Assembly (NCBI GenBank): GCA_012514965.1
Contig: JAAYZH010000263.1
Location: 1 to 5,873 of the forward strand
DNA length: 5,873 bases
Source: Clostridiaceae bacterium
Lineage (GTDB): Bacteria; Bacillota; Clostridia; Saccharofermentanales; Fastidiosipilaceae
Direction: 5' to 3'
Shown: positions 1 through 5,395 of the stretch, piece after piece
How positions within the stretch are numbered: the first letter of the stretch is position 1
Layout: each line of letters opens with the position of its first letter
The notes under the pieces: model-generated
Database searches by the model: none
What the model was told of the DNA's origin: nothing
The model's input: the letters and a program-made list of their open reading frames with translations, nothing else
Position numbers and translations under genes: made by a program

Positions 1-191
1 TATTTGCCACGATTCGGGGTTCTGGGGACAAATATCCGAGTTATCCAAGCGGAGTGGCCACACAACTCGGTTATTTGCCACGATTTGGGGTTCTGGGGAC
101 AAATATCCGAGTTATCCAAGCGGAGTGGCCACACAACTCGGAAATTTGCCACGATTCGGGGTTCTGGGGGCAAATATCCGAGTTATCCAAG
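1..191. repeat. 71-bp tandem repeat array, 2.7 copies, with internal dyad symmetry
   Basis: The same sequence recurs with a period of exactly 71 bp: ATTTGCCACGATT begins at 2, 73 (with a one-base shift in its flanks) and 144, and CCGAGTTATCCAAG occurs in all three units. The third unit stops at 191, after TTATCCAAG. Copies differ at only a few bases, for example C15 versus T86, A28 and A99 versus G170, and TT71-72 versus AA142-143. Each unit can fold: positions 27-42 pair with 64-79 (14 of 16 pairs, loop 43-63), and the loop contains the palindrome GTGGCCAC (54-61). No conserved coding frame, start site or spacer structure is visible. The array begins at the window edge, so the true copy number is unknown. 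Role unknown; candidates are an interspersed intergenic repeat family or a structured transcribed element. Confidence 0.93.
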
Positions 192-230
192 AACTGCCGA
201 ACCGACGCTTAAAGATGAGATCGAACACAA

Positions 231-265
231 AATATAAAAAAGGAAGCCTGCTGGGGCTTCCTTTT
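231..265 (-). terminator. Rho-independent terminator of the acyl-CoA synthetase gene
   Basis: An 11-bp perfect stem is formed by AAAAGGAAGCC (238-248) and GGCTTCCTTTT (255-265), with a six-base loop (249-254). Read on the minus strand, the stem is followed by a run of six T and then ATATT, the classic intrinsic terminator layout. It lies 55 bp past the stop codon of the minus-strand synthetase gene. On the plus strand the T run is only four bases and belongs to the stem, so any action in that direction would be weaker. Confidence 0.9.
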
Positions 266-320
266 CCACTAAATTGGGCGCGGCACCATATCCTGCGCAC
301 CTCTCTTTTCAAGCCCGACC

Positions 321-1988
321 CTACTCGGCGGCAGCCTCGTCGGCGCGGATTTTGGCGCGGCGGACTTTGCCGGAGACGGTTTTGGGCAGCTCGGTGGCGA
401 ACTCCACGAAGCGCGGGGACTTGTAGGCGGAGATGCGGCTGCGGGTGTATTTACGGATGTCGATGGCCAGCTGGCGGGTGGCTTCGAAGCCGGGTCTCAG
501 GACGACGGTGACCTTGATGGCCTGGCCGCGATGCTCGTCGGGCACGCCGGTGACTGCACACTCGAGGACTGCGGGGTGGCCGAGAACGACGCTTTCGACT
601 TCGAAAGGGCCGACGCGGAAGCCGGAGGTCTTGATCATGTCGTCTAGACGGCCGATGTACCAGTAGTAGCCGTCTTCGTCGACCATGGCTTCGTCGTGGG
701 TGTGGTAGTAGCCGTCATACCAGACGGATTCGGTGAGCTCTTCGGCGTGGGTGTAGCCCTGGTAGAGGCCGATGGGCTGGTCGGGTCCGCGGTCGGCGCG
801 GATGCAGATTTCGCCGGGCTCACCGGGGGCGCATTCTTGGCCTTCGTTGTTGAGGAGGACCATGGGGTAGGTACCGGTGGGCTTGCCCATGGAGCCTGGT
901 TTGGCCTTCATCCAGTAGTAGGTGGCGCAGCTGAGGACGGTCTCGGTCTGGCCAAAGCCTTCTTTGAGCTCGAGGCCGGTCTGACGCAGGCAGTCGTTGA
1001 AGACTTCGGCGGGCAGGGCCTCGCCGGCGACTGTGAGGTTCTGCAGGGAGGTCAGGTTGTAGGTGGACAGGTCCTCCTGGAGCAGGTAGCGGAAGGTGGT
1101 GGGGGGCGCGCAGAAGGTGGTGATGTTGTCTTCGGCCATGTGTTGCAGCATGCGGCCGGGATTGAAGATATTGAAGTCGTAGACGTAGAGGCCGGCTTCC
1201 ATGATCCACTGACCGTAGATTTTGCCCCAGACGGATTTGGCCCAGCCACTGTCGGAGACGGTGAAGTGCAGGCCGTCGGGATCGACTTTCTGCCAGTATT
1301 TGGCCGTGGGGATGTGCGCGATGGGATAACGGAAGTTGTGCGAAACCATCTTGGGGTTGCCTTCGGTGCCTGAGGTGAAGTAGAGCAGCATGGTGTCGTC
1401 GGCAGTGGGGAGCTGCGCGGGGGCGGGCTTGGTGAAGGGAGGGGCGGTGATGAGGCCGAGGTCAAAGCTGTGCCAGCCGACCTTGGAATCCATGACCATG
1501 ATCTTCTGAACGGGCTTCTCGTACTGGGCGATGGCGTCGTCGACGTGGTCGGAGGCTTCGCCTTCGGCGGTACAGACGACGGCTGAGACGCCGGCGGTGC
1601 GCAGACGGTAGAGAACATCGGAGGCGCGCAGCTGGAAGGTGGCGGGGATGGCGATGGCGCCGAGCTTGTGCAGGCCGAGGATGGCGAACCAGAACTGGTA
1701 GTGGCGGCGCATGATGAGCATCACGCGGTCACCCTTGCCTATCCCCATTTGCCGGAAGTAGGAGGCGGCTTTGTCACTGCCGTCCTTGAAGTCGCGGAAG
1801 GTGAGGTCAAATTTCGCGCCGCGATCGTTCGTCCAGCGCATGGCGCGGCGGTGGGGTGTCTGTGTACCCAGGCGGTCGATGACGTCGTAGGCAAAGTTGA
1901 AATCGTCGGGGCAGTGCAGGCGGAAGTTTTCGACTTCACCGGCGCTGTTATAGCTTTCGTCGATGTATTCTTTGTGTAGATTGAGCAT
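321..1988 (-). CDS. AMP-forming acyl-CoA synthetase (medium-chain acyl-CoA synthetase-like)
   Basis: A 555-residue member of the ANL adenylating superfamily. Such enzymes activate a carboxylic acid with ATP to an acyl-adenylate and transfer the acyl group to CoA in the cytoplasm. The motifs run in order. The phosphate-binding loop is YFTSGTEGNPK (203-213). The aromatic/acid motif is GFGQTE (344-349). T-H-D (430-432) stands where T-G-D is usual, and its Asp binds the ATP ribose. GRLDD (446-450) is followed by KTSGFRVGPFEVE (453-465), and the C-terminal TVSGK has the expected catalytic Lys at 541. The MKAKPGSMG stretch (360-368) and the GFRVGPFEVE block resemble the medium-chain (ACSM-like) branch and clostridial homologues more than acetyl-CoA synthetase; the true substrate cannot be read from sequence. 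Length is normal for the family. The start at 1988 is chosen because AGGAGG lies four bases upstream and homology begins there; the frame stays open to 2105 but that extension looks non-native. It appears monocistronic, between two minus-strand terminators. Confidence 0.93.
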   Translation of the reverse strand: MLNLHKEYIDESYNSAGEVENFRLHCPDDFNFAYDVIDRLGTQTPHRRAMRWTNDRGAKFDLTFRDFKDGSDKAASYFRQMGIGKGDRVMLIMRRHYQFWFAILGLHKLGAIAIPATFQLRASDVLYRLRTAGVSAVVCTAEGEASDHVDDAIAQYEKPVQKIMVMDSKVGWHSFDLGLITAPPFTKPAPAQLPTADDTMLLYFTSGTEGNPKMVSHNFRYPIAHIPTAKYWQKVDPDGLHFTVSDSGWAKSVWGKIYGQWIMEAGLYVYDFNIFNPGRMLQHMAEDNITTFCAPPTTFRYLLQEDLSTYNLTSLQNLTVAGEALPAEVFNDCLRQTGLELKEGFGQTETVLSCATYYWMKAKPGSMGKPTGTYPMVLLNNEGQECAPGEPGEICIRADRGPDQPIGLYQGYTHAEELTESVWYDGYYHTHDEAMVDEDGYYWYIGRLDDMIKTSGFRVGPFEVESVVLGHPAVLECAVTGVPDEHRGQAIKVTVVLRPGFEATRQLAIDIRKYTRSRISAYKSPRFVEFATELPKTVSGKVRRAKIRADEAAAE

Positions 1989-1992
1989 ATAT

Positions 1993-1998
1993 CCTCCT
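1993..1998 (-). promoter_or_regulatory. Ribosome binding site of the acyl-CoA synthetase gene
   Basis: On the minus strand this reads AGGAGG, a perfect Shine-Dalgarno core, with ATAT between it and the ATG at 1988-1986. It decides the start: the ATG 39 codons upstream (2105) would place this motif inside the coding sequence. Confidence 0.9.
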
Positions 1999-2026
1999 AG
2001 TATGGAAAGAATGGCAAATTTCGCAA

Positions 2027-2052
2027 TGTCGAGGAAAGGATAGCACTCGACA
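2027..2052 (-). repeat. Inverted repeat in the leader of the acyl-CoA synthetase gene
   Basis: TGTCGAG (2027-2033) and CTCGACA (2046-2052) form a perfect 7-bp inverted repeat with a 12-base spacer, about 39 bp upstream of the synthetase ATG. It could be a regulator's operator or a leader hairpin. No T run follows, so it is not a terminator. No convincing -35/-10 pair could be placed next to it, and a chance occurrence cannot be excluded. Confidence 0.4.
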
Positions 2053-2183
2053 AGAGCAAAAAATACGGAAGTGGTTTTGTGATCAAAGCATAGAACGAGA
2101 ATCATTCAATTTTTGACAAATATTTCGGGGAGATTACAAAAGAAGGGGGATTTTACCTGGTTCGCGCCGGCGGGGCGGGCTGA

Positions 2184-2212
2184 TAAAACCCCCAAAGGCC
2201 TAAGGCCCCTGG
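2184..2212 (-). terminator. Probable intrinsic terminator of the zinc-ribbon membrane protein gene
   Basis: On the minus strand CCAGGGGCC (2212-2204), loop TTA, and GGCCTTTGG (2200-2192) can form a 9-bp RNA stem with two G-U pairs. It is followed by GGG and TTTT (2188-2185). It sits 34 bp past the stop codon at 2247. The T run is short and three bases removed from the stem, so this is weaker than the terminator at 231-265. Confidence 0.55.
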
Positions 2213-2246
2213 CGATGCACAGGCGTGTTCTGCCGCTACAGCCGAA

Positions 2247-4919
2247 TCATCCTACTTTCTTGTACGTAAATCGCTCATTGAGGTCAACATCGGTGTCGAA
2301 GTCTGCTGTAATCTCGCCGCCTTCATCACGGGTCACGTCCAGCCCGGTCAAGTGGACCGCGGCGCTGCCCGGCGTACTGGCTAAGATCAGGCTGCCGTTC
2401 ACGTACGCAACGGACAGGTCCCCGGAGTAGGTGGCTGTCCAGGTGGTTTGCGAGCTGCCGAGCCGCGCCTGGGCTTCCATTGATCCCGACACACGCAGGC
2501 TCCCCTGCCCGGTCTGGAGGTCGATTTCGCCGCTTAGCTGCGCCGCGCTCAGGAGGGCCGTGACCTCTGTGGGCTCACTCATGCCGCTCGTCCCGGTGAA
2601 GCTTGTGCTGAGGGCCGGGGCGCTGGCCGAGATCTTGCCGGCGTTGTCGACCGTGATTTCCGGGAACTGCTTTTCTAGGCACAACCGCAGCGCCCACTCA
2701 TTGGGGAAGACACCGATCGAGCTGCTGGTGCCTGTCACGTAGGTGCCGGGGATTCCCTCCTCCTGGCCGAGGACAATGGTCGTAACGGGCATCTGTACGT
2801 CCAGGTCGACGGTCATGTAGGGCTTGCCGGCGTCGAGGTCTTTTTCAGTTTTGAAGAAGCTGGCTTTGGCCGGGGCTCCTTCATGGAGATAATTGTAGAG
2901 GGTCGCGGCGAAGACGGTCTCGCCCATGCGCTTGTCCGGCTGACTGATCCAGTCATCTCGGCGCGCGGCGTTTGCGACGGTCTCGAAGCGAATAAAGTCG
3001 TCGGCGACACGCGAGTTCCGGAGGCCGGGTTCTTCGGCATCAGGGTCGCGGACTTCGAAGCTGATCTCCTGATTGAGGTAGAGGACCAGATCGTCTGTCT
3101 CTTTTTGCAAGCCCTTTTTCATTTCCTCCAGGATCGTGCGCTGGACTTCCGCGAATACAGGCTTCAATTCCTGCATCAGCTCGTAGCGCATGGCCTCCTT
3201 GAGCTGGTTGATTTCACTTTCGGTGGGCCAGCGCCATTGCTCGTCTGTGATGGCGCAGAAGTCTTTGGCAAACTGCAGCTGCTGGAGTCCGTCGAGGTAC
3301 CAGAAGGTGTCGAGATATTCCTCGATGAGTGCCTCCACCCGCTCCTGCATGGCTCGGGGATCGCGCTGATAGAGCTTGTAGATGTCCATGAGGGCATCCT
3401 GCCATTTTTTCGCCGTACCAAGTTCGAGTCGCTGCAACGCTGCGCCGCTGCGGGTGAATTCCCACTTGTTCGCTTTGCTGTTATAGGTCTCGTTGACCAC
3501 CCAGGGCGAGTCTGCCGATGTCCCTTCGGCCAAAGCTTTGGCCTGCTCCGCGCTGTAGGCAATGTAGGGGAAATTACAGAAGGTGCTGTAAGCTTTCTGG
3601 GCGTATTGCAATGAATCGTCCTGCAGGGAGGGCACGTAGGCGTGTTCATACCAGAACCCTGTGGCGAAGACGATAACCCCGGCGGCAGGCAGGATCCAGG
3701 AGCCCGGAATCGCCAGCGAAGCCCCGCCCAGAATCAGTTCGCAGATGTCGAAGATATTGTCCTGCAGGATCTTGGAGGGCGGATCTTCCTCCGCCCACTG
3801 ATAGACGACCTTGAGAACGGTCACTGCGCCTCCCACCTTCATCAGGCGGTCCGATAGCTCGCGCGCGGCCAGGTCGCCGGTCTCGAAGATGGTATACATC
3901 GTGAGCGGCGCGGAAACGGCCCCGACTGAATCATTGAAGATCGACAAGCCCTTGTTGACCAAAGGATCCGAGCCGGTCTTGCCCTTCAGCTCGACGAACT
4001 GTTCGAACAAACCGTCATCCTCAATCCCGGCCAAAGCCTTCCGCAGCTGGGTATAATTCACCACAAGCGGCGTCAAGGGTCCCCGGTAGCGATCCTTATG
4101 ATACTTGATCAGGCCAAAACGCGAAAAATGCGTGGTCGCGAAGCGGATTTCGCTGCCGTCGCTTTCAAATGGCAGATTTTCCCAAGCTTCAAGCGCTTCA
4201 TTGTAGTAGGCCACTTGGACCACTTCGTCCGCCGCTGCTGTATTAGGGATTGTGATATCCACCAGCGTCGAGAACTCGCTTTGGCCATCCAGCTCGAAAT
4301 CATAATAGTCGATGCCGCTGTACGGCTCGCCTTCCGGGTATTCAGTGCCGCTGGTCAGGCTTAACTCCGCCTCCGCCACCAGGTTGTGGCCGAAGTCGAC
4401 CTGTACGCCGTCCAGATCCGCTGCCGGCTCGTCGGGTGAGACCAGAACGGAGAGAGTGCTTTCGCGCCGGGTTTTGGCCGGGCGGAAGGGTGTGCCCCAG
4501 ATGGTGCGCCCGGAGATCATGGGTCCGATCAGGAACTCAAAAAGCAGAACCATCGCGAGTCCGGCGGAGACGATCGCAACTACACCGGCTGTCTGTTTTC
4601 TGGAGGCTGGCCGGGGTTGTGGGGCGGGCTTGGGCTGACGGCTCGGCTGTGCCGCCTGACGTACGGGCACCTCTCCCCGACTTGCTTGTCTCGCTGCCGA
4701 TGGCGGAGGCGTCTGAGGCCTTGGCTGCGTCCTGGCTGGCGGCGGCGGCGCCTGAGGCCTTGGCTGTGTCCCGGCTGGCGGCGGCGCCTGAGGCCTTGGC
4801 TGCGTCCTGGCTGGCGGCGGCGGCGCCTGAGGCGCGCGCGCCAAAATCGGACGTCCGCATTGAGAGCAAAACCTATCCTCATCGGAATTTTGTGTCCCAC
4901 AATTCGCGCAGTAACGCAT
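2247..4919 (-). CDS. Zinc-ribbon, proline-rich, membrane-anchored protein of unknown function
   Basis: An 890-residue protein of unrecognised function. Residues 1-23 form a zinc ribbon, with Cys 4, 7, 18 and 21 in a CxxC-x10-CxxC pattern typical of zinc_ribbon_2. Residues 30-109 are a Pro/Arg/Gln-rich linker with near-identical 12-13 residue repeats of the QAPPPPARTQPRP type. Residues 111-135 are a strong membrane helix preceded by Arg and Lys, predicting a cytoplasmic zinc ribbon and an outside C-terminal part. Residues about 153-271 look like a beta domain ending in a Y-N-E...W-E-N-L-P...H-F-S-R-F-G pattern that recurs in bacterial surface proteins. Residues 392-423 are again hydrophobic, about 430-620 are mainly helical and charged, and 700-890 look beta-rich (Thr/Ser/Gly). 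There is no signal peptide or sorting signal. GGGGGAG lies eight bases upstream of the ATG. The gene follows the DUF4177 gene by 37 bp with no promoter seen between, suggesting an operon. Confidence 0.88.
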   Translation of the reverse strand: MRYCANCGTQNSDEDRFCSQCGRPILARAPQAPPPPARTQPRPQAPPPAGTQPRPQAPPPPARTQPRPQTPPPSAARQASRGEVPVRQAAQPSRQPKPAPQPRPASRKQTAGVVAIVSAGLAMVLLFEFLIGPMISGRTIWGTPFRPAKTRRESTLSVLVSPDEPAADLDGVQVDFGHNLVAEAELSLTSGTEYPEGEPYSGIDYYDFELDGQSEFSTLVDITIPNTAAADEVVQVAYYNEALEAWENLPFESDGSEIRFATTHFSRFGLIKYHKDRYRGPLTPLVVNYTQLRKALAGIEDDGLFEQFVELKGKTGSDPLVNKGLSIFNDSVGAVSAPLTMYTIFETGDLAARELSDRLMKVGGAVTVLKVVYQWAEEDPPSKILQDNIFDICELILGGASLAIPGSWILPAAGVIVFATGFWYEHAYVPSLQDDSLQYAQKAYSTFCNFPYIAYSAEQAKALAEGTSADSPWVVNETYNSKANKWEFTRSGAALQRLELGTAKKWQDALMDIYKLYQRDPRAMQERVEALIEEYLDTFWYLDGLQQLQFAKDFCAITDEQWRWPTESEINQLKEAMRYELMQELKPVFAEVQRTILEEMKKGLQKETDDLVLYLNQEISFEVRDPDAEEPGLRNSRVADDFIRFETVANAARRDDWISQPDKRMGETVFAATLYNYLHEGAPAKASFFKTEKDLDAGKPYMTVDLDVQMPVTTIVLGQEEGIPGTYVTGTSSSIGVFPNEWALRLCLEKQFPEITVDNAGKISASAPALSTSFTGTSGMSEPTEVTALLSAAQLSGEIDLQTGQGSLRVSGSMEAQARLGSSQTTWTATYSGDLSVAYVNGSLILASTPGSAAVHLTGLDVTRDEGGEITADFDTDVDLNERFTYKKVG
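4712..4832 (-). repeat. 39/36-bp in-frame minisatellite encoding the Pro-rich linker
   Basis: CTGAGGCCTTGGCTG-type units start on the plus strand at 4712, 4751 and 4787, with a partial unit at 4826; the spacings are 39, 36 and 39 bp. All are multiples of three, so copy-number changes keep the reading frame. On the minus strand they encode the 12-13 residue Pro/Arg/Gln repeats of the zinc-ribbon protein. The near identity of the copies at DNA level, synonymous positions included, points to recent duplication by slippage or unequal recombination. Confidence 0.9.
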
Positions 4920-4956
4920 CGTCTCGTCTCCCCCAGACCAAAGTACTTCAGAATCT

Positions 4957-5166
4957 TTAGATTTTTCGCTTAAAAATCGAGATCAGCCACCGGGTGCTGC
5001 CATAGCTCTGGGCCGATCCGACTGTGCTCACCAGCTCCCAGCCCTGCTTGCCCAGCTCGTTTAATTCATACTGGAAAGCTGCGGGGTCGACTTTGCCGCC
5101 GAAAAAGCCCTTGGCATCGGTGTAAAGGGTCTTGTATTCGAATCTGTCACCGTACACGTAACTCAT
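4957..5166 (-). CDS. DUF4177 family small protein
   Basis: A 69-residue protein matching the DUF4177 pattern: an N-terminal F-E-Y-K strand (residues 9-12), then G-F-F-G-G-K (20-25), a helix ending in L-N-E-L-G-K-Q-G-W-E-L-V-S (35-47), and a closing strand with I-S-I-F-K-R (62-67). Family members are usually about 50-80 residues and have no established function. It has no membrane segment or signal peptide and is probably cytoplasmic. The ATG at 5166 is preceded by AAGGA seven bases upstream. It is the first gene of a likely two-gene operon with the zinc-ribbon membrane protein and diverges from the Y-family polymerase gene. The family call rests on recognition of the pattern. Confidence 0.85.
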   Translation of the reverse strand: MSYVYGDRFEYKTLYTDAKGFFGGKVDPAAFQYELNELGKQGWELVSTVGSAQSYGSTRWLISIFKRKI

Positions 5167-5182
5167 TTATACTTCCTTCTCA

Positions 5183-5216
5183 GGCAGCTGTTGCCCGCGG
5201 CGGGCCGCGTGCTGCC
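5183..5216 (-). promoter_or_regulatory. GC-rich stem-loop in the DUF4177 leader
   Basis: GGCAGC (5183-5188) pairs with GCTGCC (5211-5216), and inside it CGCGG (5196-5200) pairs with CCGCG (5205-5209) around a four-base loop. An alternative inner pairing is GCCCG (5193-5197) with CGGGC (5201-5205). The structure would form in the transcript a few bases ahead of the Shine-Dalgarno (5174-5178), so it could affect translation. There is no T run, so it is not an intrinsic terminator. A regulatory role is inferred. Confidence 0.45.
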
Positions 5217-5235
5217 ACGGTTGTTGGTAAGCTCT

Positions 5236-5241
5236 ATTATA
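5236..5241 (-). promoter_or_regulatory. -10 box of the probable DUF4177 / zinc-ribbon operon promoter
   Basis: The minus strand reads TATAAT, a perfect sigma-70/sigma-A -10 hexamer, about 70 bp upstream of the DUF4177 ATG. No good TTGACA lies at 16-18 bp; the nearest is TTTACG at 19 bp spacing (four of six matches), with a T-rich stretch upstream that could act as an UP element. The weak -35 suggests a need for an activator or an alternative contact. Confidence 0.6.
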
Positions 5242-5333
5242 AACGAGCAATGCGCTTGTTCGTAAAAAAATTCAAGAGACTTCGCGGTCGCGCCGCTCAA
5301 GAACGCGAAACAAGCAAGATGGTCGGGCTCCGC

Positions 5334-5339
5334 TATAAT
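5334..5339 (+). promoter_or_regulatory. -10 box of the probable Y-family polymerase promoter
   Basis: A perfect TATAAT about 57 bp upstream of the GTG start. The sequence at the -35 position (around 5310-5316, ACAAGCA) does not resemble TTGACA, so the promoter may depend on an activator. The following AGAGC is shared with the opposite-facing promoter. Confidence 0.6.
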
Positions 5340-5362
5340 AGAGCGAGAAGCCCCTGTACTTT

Positions 5363-5375
5363 CCGGCAGGGCCGG
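5363..5375 (+). promoter_or_regulatory. Small stem-loop in the polymerase leader
   Basis: CCGGC (5363-5367) and GCCGG (5371-5375) form a 5-bp GC stem with an AGG loop, ending about ten bases before the AGGTGA ribosome binding site. It mirrors the GC-rich hairpin placed just before the ribosome binding site of the divergent DUF4177 gene. A functional role is only a possibility. Confidence 0.3.
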
Positions 5376-5384
5376 CAGAATGGA

Positions 5385-5390
5385 AGGTGA
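5385..5390 (+). promoter_or_regulatory. Ribosome binding site of the Y-family polymerase gene
   Basis: AGGTGA, within GGAAGGTGA, lies five bases before the GTG at 5396-5398. It favours that GTG over the in-frame GTG at 5387-5389, which overlaps the motif itself. The ATG at 5380 is in another frame. Confidence 0.8.
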
Positions 5391-5395
5391 ATTGC

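Larger units (their letters stand above)
5231..5344. repeat. Inverted repeat containing two divergent -10 boxes
   Basis: GCTCTATTATA (5231-5241) and TATAATAGAGC (5334-5344) are perfect 11-bp inverted copies. A second, inner pair, GCTTGTT (5254-5260) and AACAAGC (5309-5315), has nearly the same centre (about 5285 versus 5288). Further in, TTCGCG (5281-5286) and CGCGAA (5304-5309) are also complementary. Each outer arm contains a TATAAT box pointing outward, one toward the DUF4177 gene and one toward the polymerase. No flanking direct repeats are seen, so this does not look like an inserted element. Confidence 0.75.

Noticed and set aside
1..191. CRISPR-like periodicity
   Set aside because: The whole 71-bp period is repeated, with no variable spacers between short repeats.
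696..1373. Long plus-strand open frame opposite the synthetase (225 codons)
   Set aside because: It is the mirror of a GC-rich real gene with clear motifs; the translation is a low-complexity Gly/Val/Ala/Glu string with no recognisable domain.
1989..2105. Extended N-terminus of the acyl-CoA synthetase from an ATG at 2105
   Set aside because: The extra 39 residues do not look like the family, and the perfect AGGAGG at 1993-1998 fits the ATG at 1988.
2113..2139. TTGACA on the plus strand with a possible -10 (TTACAA)
   Set aside because: The spacing is only 15 bp and no plus-strand gene follows.
2883..3614. Plus-strand open frame of 243 codons opposite the zinc-ribbon protein
   Set aside because: Antisense shadow with no convincing ribosome binding site or family resemblance.
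4960..4978. GATTTTT / AAAAATC hairpin at the end of the DUF4177 gene
   Set aside because: It is AT-only apart from one pair, lies within the coding end, and lacks the GC stem plus T run of a terminator.
5231..5344. Small inserted element (MITE-like) bounded by 11-bp inverted ends
   Set aside because: No flanking target duplication is visible, and the ends are better explained as outward-facing promoter elements.
5221..5395. LexA/SOS box upstream of the Y-family polymerase
   Set aside because: No GAAC-N4-GTTC type palindrome or close variant is present; only isolated half-site-like pieces such as GTTCG at 5258-5262 are seen.
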